Below are positions 16,998 through 24,284 of a stretch of DNA of 37,837 nucleotides, in pieces; position 1 is the first letter of the stretch, and each line of letters starts with the position of its first letter. The notes beneath the pieces are model-generated. The model ran no database searches. It was not told the DNA's origin and worked only from the letters and a program-made list of their open reading frames with translations. The stretch comes from an uncultured Fusobacterium sp. (GTDB taxonomy: Bacteria > Fusobacteriota > Fusobacteriia > Fusobacteriales > Fusobacteriaceae): assembly GCF_905200055.1 (NCBI RefSeq), contig NZ_CAJKIS010000022.1, positions 1 to 37,837 of the forward strand, in the 5' to 3' direction. Made by a program: the position numbers and the translations under genes.

Positions 16998-17454
16998 TTT
17001 ACTTTTACTGCTTTTAAGTAATATTTTTATAAATAATTTAAAATTTATGTGTGGTATTTCAGTAATTCTTCTGTTATTGAATATCATACTTAATAAAGAG
17101 TTAAAAAATAATTTAAGTAAGATGAAATTCTTGTTCTTTTTGTATTTTTCTACATGTTTAATACAGTTATTTTATAAACAAGAGGGAAGAGTTTTATTTA
17201 AGATTGCAAATTTTTATATAACTGAAGAGGGAATGTTTAATTTTTTACTTAATTTCTTAAGAATATTCAATTTATTAATGATCTCTTGGATAGTTAGTGC
17301 AAAAAAAATAGTAAGGGGAAAGTTTAATAAATATCAAAAGGTTATTGAAACAGTGATTGATTTAGTTCCACAAGCATTAGTTCTAATAAAAAAACGAATG
17401 CGTATAAAATGGTTTTTTAGGCATATTTTGAAACAAATAAAAGTAAAAATATGA
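16981..17454 (+). CDS. Small membrane protein resembling the core of an EcfT/CbiQ transporter subunit
   Basis: This 157-residue, strongly hydrophobic protein starts inside the last codons of serS in a different frame, with a GGGTGGA SD-like stretch in serS. Predicted membrane helices are at about 4-22, 24-38, 48-65 and 88-108. The segment FYITEEGMFNFLLNFLRIFNLLMISWIVSA (around 77-106) has the layout of the EcfT family (T.EG, then LR in the next helix and a following membrane helix). The C-terminus is basic and amphipathic (KKRMRIKWFF), as coupling helices often are. It is much shorter than normal EcfT (about 260), and no ECF ATPase or S component is nearby. It could be a reduced or unrelated protein; treat EcfT as a hint. 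Confidence 0.6.
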   Translation: MLLKSSLLLLLLSNIFINNLKFMCGISVILLLLNIILNKELKNNLSKMKFLFFLYFSTCLIQLFYKQEGRVLFKIANFYITEEGMFNFLLNFLRIFNLLMISWIVSAKKIVRGKFNKYQKVIETVIDLVPQALVLIKKRMRIKWFFRHILKQIKVKI

Positions 17455-17466
17455 TCTATTAAAGAA

Positions 17467-17495
17467 TTGATTTTCTAGTAAGAATCTGCTAGAAT
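17467..17495 (+). promoter_or_regulatory. Predicted fba promoter with overlapping inverted repeat
   Basis: TTGATT (17467-17472) and TAGAAT (17490-17495) are 17 bases apart with TGC before the -10. The inverted repeat TTCTAG (17473-17478) and CTAGAA (17489-17494) with a 10-base centre lies exactly over the spacer and -10, which would suit an operator. Confidence 0.65.
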
Positions 17496-17527
17496 TAAAA
17501 TATATATTTAATTTAAGGAGGAAGTAA

Positions 17528-18505
17528 ATGTACAATTATAAAGATTTAGGACTTTCTAATACTAAAGAAATGTTTGCAAAAGCAAATAGAGAAGGATACT
17601 CAGTTCCTGCATTCAACTTTAACAACATGGAAATGGCTCTTGCTATAGTTGAAGCTTGTGCTGAAATGGGTTCACCAGTTATTCTTCAATGTTCAAAAGG
17701 AGCTTTAGGATATATGGGAGCAGATGTAGTTCCTCTATTAGCTAAAGCAGCAGTAGATAGAGCAAGAAACATGGGATCAGATATTCCAGTAGCTCTTCAC
17801 CTTGACCATGGACCAGATTTAGCAACAGTTAAAACTTGTGTAGAAGCTGGATTCTCATCTGTAATGATCGATGGATCTCACTATGATTTTGCAAAAAATA
17901 TAGAAGTTTCAAAAGAAGTAGTAGAATATGCTCACAGCCATGATGTAACAGTTGAAGCTGAATTAGGAGTTCTAGCAGGTATAGAAGATGACGTTAAAGC
18001 TGAATCTCATACTTACACAAACCCTAACGAAGTTGAAGAATTTGTAAGCAAAACAGGAGTTGACTCATTAGCAATAGCTATTGGAACATCTCACGGAGCT
18101 CATAAATTTAAACCAGGAGAAGATCCTAAATTAAGACTAGATATCTTAAAAGAAATCGAAGTAAGAATCCCAGGATTCCCAATCGTATTACATGGATCAT
18201 CAGCTGTTCCTCAACAATATACAAATATGATTAAAGAATTTGGTGGAGAAGTTAAAGATGCTATCGGTATACCAGATGAACAATTAAGACTTGCTTCTAA
18301 ATCAGCAGTTGCTAAAATTAACGTAGATACAGATGGAAGACTTGCATTTACAGCAGCAATCAGAAGAGTATTAGGAACTAACCCTAAAGAATTCGACCCT
18401 AGAAAATATCTTGGAGCTGCAAAAGATGAAATGAAAGCTTACTACAAAACTAAAATACTAGATGTATTTGGATCTGAAGGAGCTTATAAAAAAGGAACTA
18501 AATAG
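17528..18505 (+). CDS. fba: Class II fructose-1,6-bisphosphate aldolase
   Basis: This zinc-dependent aldolase interconverts fructose-1,6-bisphosphate with dihydroxyacetone phosphate and glyceraldehyde-3-phosphate. The 325 residues carry the class II signatures: HLDHGPD (His91-Asp97 region, His94 a likely metal ligand), the GSHYDF segment, VEAELGVLAG, GTSHGAHKF with His189, HGSSAVP with His222, and INVDTDGRLAF near the C-terminus. The related tagatose/ketose-bisphosphate aldolases share these, but glycolytic context and high-expression codon use (frequent AAC, TTC and GAC compared with neighbours) favour fba. It has its own promoter, an AAGGAGG SD and its own terminator, so it is a single-gene unit. 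Confidence 0.94.
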   Translation: MYNYKDLGLSNTKEMFAKANREGYSVPAFNFNNMEMALAIVEACAEMGSPVILQCSKGALGYMGADVVPLLAKAAVDRARNMGSDIPVALHLDHGPDLATVKTCVEAGFSSVMIDGSHYDFAKNIEVSKEVVEYAHSHDVTVEAELGVLAGIEDDVKAESHTYTNPNEVEEFVSKTGVDSLAIAIGTSHGAHKFKPGEDPKLRLDILKEIEVRIPGFPIVLHGSSAVPQQYTNMIKEFGGEVKDAIGIPDEQLRLASKSAVAKINVDTDGRLAFTAAIRRVLGTNPKEFDPRKYLGAAKDEMKAYYKTKILDVFGSEGAYKKGTK

Positions 18506-18515
18506 TTTGAATTTT

Positions 18516-18545
18516 AGCCTTGGCGAAAGCCAAGGCTATTTTTTT
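18516..18545 (+). terminator. Terminator after fba
   Basis: A perfect 9-bp stem AGCCTTGGC/GCCAAGGCT with a GAAA tetraloop is followed by A and seven T residues. Confidence 0.95.
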
Positions 18546-18570
18546 AATAAGTTATTGTAAAAATTAAGGT

Positions 18571-18617
18571 AAATAAAAAGGCAAATGAAAATTATAATTA
18601 TAACTCTCATTTGCCTT
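18571..18617 (-). terminator. Terminator after pdxS (minus strand)
   Basis: AAGGCAAATGA (18578-18588) pairs with TCATTTGCCTT (18607-18617), an 11-bp stem. On the minus strand it is followed by a T-rich tail (plus strand 18571-18577 is AAATAAA). It lies about 50 bases beyond the pdxS stop. Confidence 0.85.
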
Positions 18618-18667
18618 AAAGTTAGTTAGGAGCTTATTTATTTAAATGTATTTTAGCAATATTAGAT

Positions 18668-19543
18668 TTACCAACCTCTTTTTGCCATTTTTTCCTCTTC
18701 AGTAAGAGAATATACATTTATTCCTACCATAGCTTCTCCCAAATCTTCAGAAATTTCAGCTAAAATTTTAGGATTATTATAATTCTTTACAGCTTTAACT
18801 ATTGCAGAAGCTCTTTTAACTGGATTTCCAGATTTAAAGATACCAGATCCTACAAACACACCATCACAACCTAATTGCATCATAAGTGCAGCATCAGCAG
18901 GAGTTGCTACTCCTCCAGCAGCAAAATTTACAACTGGAAGTTTACCATTATCATGAACAAATTTCACTAATTCATATGGAGCTCCAAGTTCTTTAGCTAT
19001 GTTAAAAAGTTCTGATTCAGAAGCAGATACTACTTTTCTAATCTCTTCATTAACAGTTCTCATGTGTTTAACTGCTTCAATAATATCACCAGTTCCAGCT
19101 TCACCCTTAGTTCTAATCATACTAGCTCCTTCAGATATTCTTCTAAGTGCTTCTCCTAAGTTTCTAGCACCACAAACAAAAGGAGCTTTAAATTTAGTTT
19201 TATCTATATGAAATTTATCGTCAGCAGGAGTTAATACTTCACTTTCATCAATATAATCTATCTCTAGAGCTTCTAAAATTTGAGCTTCTACAAAATGTCC
19301 AATTCTTACCTTTGCCATTACAGGTATAGAAACAGCAGCTTGAATCTCTTTTATCATTTTTGGATCAGACATTCTAGCAACTCCACCATCTTTTCTTATA
19401 TCAGCAGGAACTCTTTCTAAAGCCATAACAGCACAAGCACCAGCTTCTTCAGCTATTTTAGCTTCTTTCACATTAGTAACATCCATTATTATTCCGCCTT
19501 TAAGCATTTGAGCTAGATTTTTATTTAATTCATATTTTGACAT
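18668..19543 (-). CDS. pdxS: Pyridoxal 5'-phosphate synthase subunit PdxS
   Basis: PdxS (Pdx1) is the synthase barrel of the DXP-independent PLP pathway. It joins ribose-5-phosphate, glyceraldehyde-3-phosphate and ammonia normally supplied by the glutaminase PdxT. From the start MSKYELNKNL (19543) it has 291 residues, the family length. Asp21 and Lys78 (MAKVRIGH) match the first active site and Lys146 (MIRTKGEAGTG) the second. A longer in-frame ATG at 19558 is rejected because GGAGG, the SD for 19543, begins within that very codon stretch (ATGGAGG). No pdxT is adjacent, which is unusual. It is divergent from a PdxR-like regulator with palindromic sites between them. Confidence 0.95.
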   Translation of the reverse strand: MSKYELNKNLAQMLKGGIIMDVTNVKEAKIAEEAGACAVMALERVPADIRKDGGVARMSDPKMIKEIQAAVSIPVMAKVRIGHFVEAQILEALEIDYIDESEVLTPADDKFHIDKTKFKAPFVCGARNLGEALRRISEGASMIRTKGEAGTGDIIEAVKHMRTVNEEIRKVVSASESELFNIAKELGAPYELVKFVHDNGKLPVVNFAAGGVATPADAALMMQLGCDGVFVGSGIFKSGNPVKRASAIVKAVKNYNNPKILAEISEDLGEAMVGINVYSLTEEEKMAKRGW

Positions 19544-19590
19544 AGTAAAAACCTCCATATTGAATATTTTTTAGAATAATATATAATATG

Positions 19591-19602
19591 AGTATCGATA
19601 CA
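19591..19602. promoter_or_regulatory. Operator-like palindrome 1 (PdxR candidate site)
   Basis: AGTATCGATACA contains the perfect 10-base palindrome GTATCGATAC, close to the pdxS start, where a pdxS promoter must lie on the minus strand. A half site GTATC occurs at 19631-19635. The pair with the site at 19676 is described under findings. Confidence 0.55.
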
Positions 19603-19675
19603 GTTTCATATATTGTAATTTATATTATAAGTATCACATAAAATTCGTATTAATTCAATATTAAAAAAGGCTAAG

Positions 19676-19687
19676 TGTATCGGTACA
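19676..19687. promoter_or_regulatory. Operator-like palindrome 2 (PdxR candidate site)
   Basis: TGTATCGGTACA is a one-mismatch copy of site 1, about 20 bases before the regulator's start codon. It is positioned to allow autoregulation. Confidence 0.55.
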
Positions 19688-19708
19688 ATTTTAAAGGAGA
19701 TAGATTCT

Positions 19709-21094
19709 ATGTTAGATATATCATTAAAAAGTGGAGAGAAAATATATATTCAAATATACTATAAATTAAAAGAGATGATTGAAAATGGTGAGTTAAAAGG
19801 GAAAATTTTTTCTATTAGAGAGTTAGCTAAAAAATTTGGAGTGAGCCATTCATCTGTAATAAAAGCTTATGAAAAATTAGAAGAAAATGGATATATTTAT
19901 TTAAGAGGTGGAAGTGGAGCTTATGTAAATTATAATATAGAGAAAAAATTTTATCCAGAAGATCATATGGAAAATGAAATATTTAAATATGGATATTTTA
20001 ATAGTGAATATAGAATAGATTTCTCTACTGCTTCTCCAAGTGCAGATTTTTTACCTGTTGAAGAGTTAAAAAAAAGTATAAATCATATTTTAGATAGAGA
20101 TGGTGGAAAAGCACTATTATATGAAAATCCTCTAGGATATATGGAGCTTAGAAAAAGTATAAAAAAGCAGTTAAAAAAAGAGGGTATAGACGTTGAAATA
20201 AAGAATATTCAAATTGTTTCTGGAGCTCAACAAGGGATAGATATTATAAGTAAAGTTATGATAACTTCAGGAGATATAGTGGTTACAGAAGATCCAGTAT
20301 ATAAAGGAGCAATAGTTAGTTTTAAAAATAATGGAGCAAAGGTAGAGAAAGTTCAATTAAAAAAAGATGGAATTGATTTAAAAGAATTGGAAAAAATTTT
20401 AAAAAGAGAAAAGACAAGGTTTTTATATACAGCTTCAACTTATCAAAATCCTACTGGAATCTCTATGTCTGAAAGCAAAAGAAAAGAGTTATTAAAATTA
20501 GCTGAGAAATATGATTTTTATATAATTGAAGATGATTGTAGCTCAGATATATATTTTTCTGATGAGAGAATAAAAAGTATAAAAAGTTTTGATAAAAATA
20601 ATAGAGTAATCTATATAAAAAGCTATTCAAAAGTATTTATGCCTGGATTTAGATTAGGATTTATCATAGTTCCAGAAAAAATAGCAACTTCAGTATTAGG
20701 TGGAAAATACTCTAGTGATATTTCAAACTCGGGATTAAATCAAAGGGTATTTCAATATTTTCTTGAAGAGGGAATATGGGAGAAACATATTGAAAGATCA
20801 AGAAAAGAGTTTAAGAGAAAGCAACTGTATATGTATAATAGGTTAAAAAAAATAGAAAATTTGAAATTAAATAAACCAAAGGGTGGAATGAATTTGTGGG
20901 TTGAACTTCCATATGAGATAACAGGAGAAGCTGTTTATATGAAACTTTTAAGAAGAGGAGTAGGAATTTTACCAGGGGTTGTTTTTTCTGAAAAGGCATA
21001 TAATTATATAAGATTAAGTTTTGCTCAATGTACAGAGGAAGAGATAGATGAAGGAATAAATATTTTAGAAACAGTGATAGATGAATTAAGATAG
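19709..21094 (+). CDS. pdxR: MocR-type regulator (GntR HTH plus aminotransferase-like domain), probable PdxR
   Basis: This 461-residue protein has an N-terminal winged helix of the GntR family (about 10-77; IRELAKKFGVSHSSVIKAYEKLEENGYI). It is joined to a fold-type I aminotransferase-like domain (about 105-461). That domain keeps the NPTG motif (YQNPTGIS), an EDD segment (IIEDDCSSDIYF) and the PLP lysine in SYSKVFMPGFRLG (Lys308). MocR proteins sense PLP or amino compounds through this domain. Divergence from pdxS and shared palindromes in the gap point to the PdxR role, activating or repressing PLP synthesis; that assignment is by context. SD is AAAGGAGA. Confidence 0.85.
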   Translation: MLDISLKSGEKIYIQIYYKLKEMIENGELKGKIFSIRELAKKFGVSHSSVIKAYEKLEENGYIYLRGGSGAYVNYNIEKKFYPEDHMENEIFKYGYFNSEYRIDFSTASPSADFLPVEELKKSINHILDRDGGKALLYENPLGYMELRKSIKKQLKKEGIDVEIKNIQIVSGAQQGIDIISKVMITSGDIVVTEDPVYKGAIVSFKNNGAKVEKVQLKKDGIDLKELEKILKREKTRFLYTASTYQNPTGISMSESKRKELLKLAEKYDFYIIEDDCSSDIYFSDERIKSIKSFDKNNRVIYIKSYSKVFMPGFRLGFIIVPEKIATSVLGGKYSSDISNSGLNQRVFQYFLEEGIWEKHIERSRKEFKRKQLYMYNRLKKIENLKLNKPKGGMNLWVELPYEITGEAVYMKLLRRGVGILPGVVFSEKAYNYIRLSFAQCTEEEIDEGINILETVIDELR

Positions 21095-21102
21095 GAGAAG
21101 AT

Positions 21103-21207
21103 ATGTTTAATAGGAGAGAAGGAAATATAAAGAGAATAAAGATAAAATTAATAATTTTAGCTATTTTAGTAGTTATATCTTTAATTGTAAAATTTATAAA
21201 CAGATAA
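21103..21207 (+). CDS. Small single-pass membrane peptide, 34 residues
   Basis: This short ORF starts 8 bases after the regulator stop and has a good SD (AGGAGA, 7 bases before ATG). It encodes MFNRREGNIKRIKIK followed by a single hydrophobic helix LIILAILVVISLIV and a short KFINR tail. The layout, positive N-terminus and one helix, is that of a small membrane protein. It is followed directly by a terminator, so it lies inside the pdxR transcript. I do not recognise a family. Confidence 0.5.
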   Translation: MFNRREGNIKRIKIKLIILAILVVISLIVKFINR

Positions 21208-21210
21208 TAA

Positions 21211-21251
21211 AAAAGCTGAAGGAATTAGTGTTACTAAAAACTTCAGCTTTT
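21211..21251. terminator. Bidirectional terminator between pdxR unit and EI24 gene
   Basis: AAAAGCTGAAG (21211-21221) pairs perfectly with CTTCAGCTTTT (21241-21251). The ends give A/T tracts on both strands, so it can stop the rightward pdxR unit and the leftward gene that ends at 21257. Confidence 0.85.
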
Positions 21252-21256
21252 GCTTA

Positions 21257-21997
21257 TTAATTTCTTTCTTCTTTTAAAAGTTCTAAAGTAACTTTAGTAG
21301 CAGCTACACAAGTTACTAATGGAGCAATAAAGATTCCTATAAAAGGAATAAGAAATAAAATAGTAAATATACTTCCTATCCATAGAGAGTAAAATCTCTG
21401 TTTTTTTAAAAATTTTAGACTCTCTTCAGGAGTAAAATTATATCTTTCAAGGGTATAATCTATAAAAGAAAAACCAGTAAAATATCCTTGAAGTAGAAAC
21501 ATTAATAGCGGAATAGAAAGATTTATAGGAAATAAAAAACTACATAACATAATTATAAACATTCCTATAAGTTGCTTTATAAAACTTTTAACTCCAATCT
21601 GTATTCCTCTCCAAATAAATCTCATATTGTCATTAAAAGAGAAATCATACTCTTTTCCTGTAAGATAATTATCAACTTTTTCTGAAACATATCCCATAAA
21701 TGGGGATAAAATAACTAAAAGAACAGATTTATATATGAGAAAATATATCGATGCTACAACTATCCAAATAGTAATTTTTAATATCATTGAGATAATTGAA
21801 TGGTATTCAGAGATATTAAAGATATTCTCTAAATAATTTAATAATCCACCTGAAATAAAATTTGCTCCAATCATCATTAAAATAAAAAGGAAAGCACCTA
21901 AAATTCCAGGAATAAAATAATATTTTTTTAAACCTATTATTCTAATTAAACTAAAAGATTCAGAAAACGCTGTTAAAACTAATTTAATACTTTTCAT
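21257..21997 (-). CDS. EI24-domain (CysZ-like) integral membrane protein
   Basis: This 246-residue protein has several hydrophobic segments (about 25-50, 65-95, 140-175 and 200-235) separated by charged loops. The pattern and motifs such as FMGYVSEKVDNYLTG and the Pro-rich FLIPFIGIFIAPLV near the end fit the EI24/CysZ family (formerly DUF540). Some members are linked to sulfate uptake, but most are uncharacterised, and nothing around it concerns sulfur, so no substrate is claimed. It follows the phosphatase gene by 11 bases and ends an M48-phosphatase-EI24 operon. SD is AGAGG. Confidence 0.75.
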   Translation of the reverse strand: MKSIKLVLTAFSESFSLIRIIGLKKYYFIPGILGAFLFILMMIGANFISGGLLNYLENIFNISEYHSIISMILKITIWIVVASIYFLIYKSVLLVILSPFMGYVSEKVDNYLTGKEYDFSFNDNMRFIWRGIQIGVKSFIKQLIGMFIIMLCSFLFPINLSIPLLMFLLQGYFTGFSFIDYTLERYNFTPEESLKFLKKQRFYSLWIGSIFTILFLIPFIGIFIAPLVTCVAATKVTLELLKEERN

Positions 21998-22008
21998 TTT
22001 AAACCTCT

Positions 22009-22626
22009 TTAATCTTCAAGATGAGAAATATCAGAGAAAACCTTAATATTAAATTTTTTATCCTTATATTCTACAATTGATAAACTTGTATTTCTAGGAA
22101 CTTTTGCAGCTCCTAAATCGCTGATATTTTCATCGTTTATAATATGGAATAAAGCCTTTAAAGTTACTCCATGAGTAACAACTGCTATTCTATCGCCATC
22201 TTTGTGCATAGCTAAAAGTTTATTTAATCCAACTTTTACCCTTTCAATAACCTCATAGTAAGTTTCTCCATTATACCCTGTTGGAGCATAATCTTTAGGA
22301 TTATTAAAGAAGTTATAAAATTCCTCTGGGTATTTTTTCTCAAACTCCTCACGAGGAACTCCCTCCATGTTTCCCATTGAGATCTCTCTAAATTCATCAA
22401 TAAATTTAATCTCCTGTTTCTTATCTCCTAAAATTAACTTGCTTGTAGCAATTGTTCTTCCCATAGGAGATGAGTAAAAAGCTGTAAATTCAGTATCTTT
22501 TAGTTTTTCACCAAGTTTTCTAGCTTGAGACATACCAAGTTCAGTTAAAGGTGAATCAGAGCTCCCTTGAAATATTTTTAGAGTATTCCATAGAGTTTCT
22601 CCATGACGTATAAAGTAAATTTCCAT
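22009..22626 (-). CDS. Histidine phosphatase family protein (phosphoglycerate mutase-like)
   Basis: This 205-residue branch-1 histidine phosphatase begins MEIYFIRHGETLWN, with the catalytic RHGE at 7-10. The second-half THG (VVTHGVTLKALFH) lies near 151-153, and FYSSPMGRTIATS contributes the expected Arg. Family members include cofactor-dependent phosphoglycerate mutases, CobC and general sugar-phosphate or phosphatase enzymes. The short length argues against a glycolytic dPGM (about 230-250). Without cobalamin genes nearby, CobC is not supported. It lies between the M48 protease and EI24 genes in one minus-strand operon. SD is AAGGAA. Confidence 0.85.
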   Translation of the reverse strand: MEIYFIRHGETLWNTLKIFQGSSDSPLTELGMSQARKLGEKLKDTEFTAFYSSPMGRTIATSKLILGDKKQEIKFIDEFREISMGNMEGVPREEFEKKYPEEFYNFFNNPKDYAPTGYNGETYYEVIERVKVGLNKLLAMHKDGDRIAVVTHGVTLKALFHIINDENISDLGAAKVPRNTSLSIVEYKDKKFNIKVFSDISHLED

Positions 22627-22653
22627 TTATCAGTTCCTTTCTATTTTTAAAAT

Positions 22654-23430
22654 TTATTTGCTTACACTTTTAAATTTTTCACTTTGTAAAAATCTTTTAA
22701 TATTATTAATTCTAGTTTGATCATTTGGGTGAGTACTTAAAAACTCTGGAGACTGTTTTCCAGCACTAGCTTTTGCCATTCTTTGCCAGAATGTTAAAGC
22801 ATAATTGGGGTTATAACCTGCTATTTTCATAAAAATAAGTCCTAGTTCATCAGCTTCAGTTTCTTGAGTTCTACTGTAATTAAGCATAATAAGATTTGAT
22901 GCACTTCCATATAGTTCTTGAGGAACTCCAAAAGCAACACCTAATAGAGCACCTACACCATTTTGAATCATAGATTGACTTTGTTGTTCTCTACTATGTT
23001 GAGCTATAGCATGAGCAATTTCATGTGACATTACTACTGCTAATCCCTGTTCATTTTGAGTATAAGGTAAAATACCAGTATATACAGCAACTTTTCCACC
23101 AGGCATACACCAAGCATTAGGAGTTTTATCTTTTAATAAGTTAAATTCCCAAGCATATTTTATATTTGATTTTCTCTCTTCTGGATGAAGTTGGAAGTAT
23201 CTTTCAACAGCTTTAGCAATATTATTTCCTACTTTTTTTACTACTTTAGCATCGTTATTATTTAGAACAACACTTTGATTTAAAACTTGTCTATATTGTG
23301 TATAACTTTGTTGAATAAGTGGAGCTTCATCAACTAATAGAAGTTGTTTTCTTCCTGAGATTGGAGCACTACTACATGAAATAACTAATAATGATATAAA
23401 TATAATTGACAATAATTTTTTTAACTTCAT
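22654..23430 (-). CDS. M48-family metalloprotease lipoprotein
   Basis: This 258-residue protein has a lipoprotein signal ending at Cys19 (LVISC). The M48 zinc site is intact: HEIAH at 136-140 supplies both His and the catalytic Glu, and ETEADELG supplies the third ligand Glu192. The N-terminal SAPISGRKQLLLVDE segment is typical of LoiP/YcaL/Oma1-like M48 peptidases. Such enzymes act in the periplasm in quality control of outer-membrane or lipoprotein assembly, which matches the envelope theme, though the target here is unknown. SD is GGAGG. It is the first gene of its operon, divergent from kdsB. Confidence 0.9.
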   Translation of the reverse strand: MKLKKLLSIIFISLLVISCSSAPISGRKQLLLVDEAPLIQQSYTQYRQVLNQSVVLNNNDAKVVKKVGNNIAKAVERYFQLHPEERKSNIKYAWEFNLLKDKTPNAWCMPGGKVAVYTGILPYTQNEQGLAVVMSHEIAHAIAQHSREQQSQSMIQNGVGALLGVAFGVPQELYGSASNLIMLNYSRTQETEADELGLIFMKIAGYNPNYALTFWQRMAKASAGKQSPEFLSTHPNDQTRINNIKRFLQSEKFKSVSK

Positions 23431-23456
23431 AGGCTTCCTCCAAGTTTAAATTTTCT

Positions 23457-23485
23457 TTGTATATTTTCTTACTTTAAAGTATAAT
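23457..23485 (+). promoter_or_regulatory. Predicted promoter for kdsB
   Basis: TTGTAT (23457-23462) and a perfect TATAAT (23480-23485) are spaced by 17 bases, 44 bases before the TTG start. Confidence 0.65.
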
Positions 23486-23528
23486 AAAGTTATACTAATA
23501 TTTTACACAATTTAAAGGAGGTTGTAAA

Positions 23529-24269
23529 TTGAAATTTTTAGGAGTAATACCATCTAGATATGCATCTACAAGATTAGAGGGAAAACCTTTAAAAGATATA
23601 TGTGGACATACTATGGTGGAATGGGTATATAAAAGAGCGTTAAAATCTAAATTAGATGGTGTAGTTGTAGCAACTGATGATGAGAGAATTGTTGATGAAG
23701 TAAAATCTTTTGGTGGAAATGTTATTTTAACAAGAAAAGATCATATTAATGGAACAAGTAGAATAGCTGAGGTATGTGAAACTTATACTGATTATGATGT
23801 AATTGTAAATATTCAAGGGGATGAACCATTAATAGAGCCAGATATGATTAACTCTATTATAGATTCATTTATTGAGGACAATACAATTCCTATGAGTACA
23901 TTAAAATATAAGCTTACAGATATGGCAGAGATTGAAAATCCAAATGCAGTAAAAGTTGTAACTGATAAAAATGATTTTGCTATCTATTTTTCAAGAAGTG
24001 TAATTCCATATCCAAGAAATCTAAATATGGATAATTATTATAAACATGTGGGAATCTATGGATATAAGAGAGATTTTGTAATGGAATATGCTAAAATGAC
24101 ATCAACACCATTGGAACTTTCTGAATCTTTAGAGCAATTAAGAGTTTTAGAAAATGGATATAAGATTAAAGTTTTAGAAACTCCATATAAGATAATAGGT
24201 GTAGATACACAAGAGGAATTAGAAAGAGTAAGAGAGTATATAACTAAAAATGGATTAGTTATTGACTAA
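23529..24269 (+). CDS. kdsB: 3-deoxy-manno-octulosonate cytidylyltransferase KdsB
   Basis: KdsB activates KDO as CMP-KDO for the lipopolysaccharide inner core. The 246 residues match the family. GVIPSRYASTRLEGKPL (5-21) is the nucleotide-binding signature, VNIQGDEPLIEP is the Asp-containing motif near 97-108, and HVGIYGYKRDF lies near 176-186. The start is a TTG, chosen because a strong SD (AAAGGAGG) stands 6 bases before it and the family's conserved N-terminus begins right after; no ATG fits. Downstream by 15 bases is the SpoIID-like gene, so the two probably form one transcript. Confidence 0.95.
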   Translation: MKFLGVIPSRYASTRLEGKPLKDICGHTMVEWVYKRALKSKLDGVVVATDDERIVDEVKSFGGNVILTRKDHINGTSRIAEVCETYTDYDVIVNIQGDEPLIEPDMINSIIDSFIEDNTIPMSTLKYKLTDMAEIENPNAVKVVTDKNDFAIYFSRSVIPYPRNLNMDNYYKHVGIYGYKRDFVMEYAKMTSTPLELSESLEQLRVLENGYKIKVLETPYKIIGVDTQEELERVREYITKNGLVID

Positions 24270-24284
24270 GAATGGAGAAAATAG

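Noticed and set aside
19544..19558. Five-codon longer start for PdxS
   Set aside because: The SD GGAGG for the inner ATG lies within it, and the family N-terminus begins at MSKYELN.
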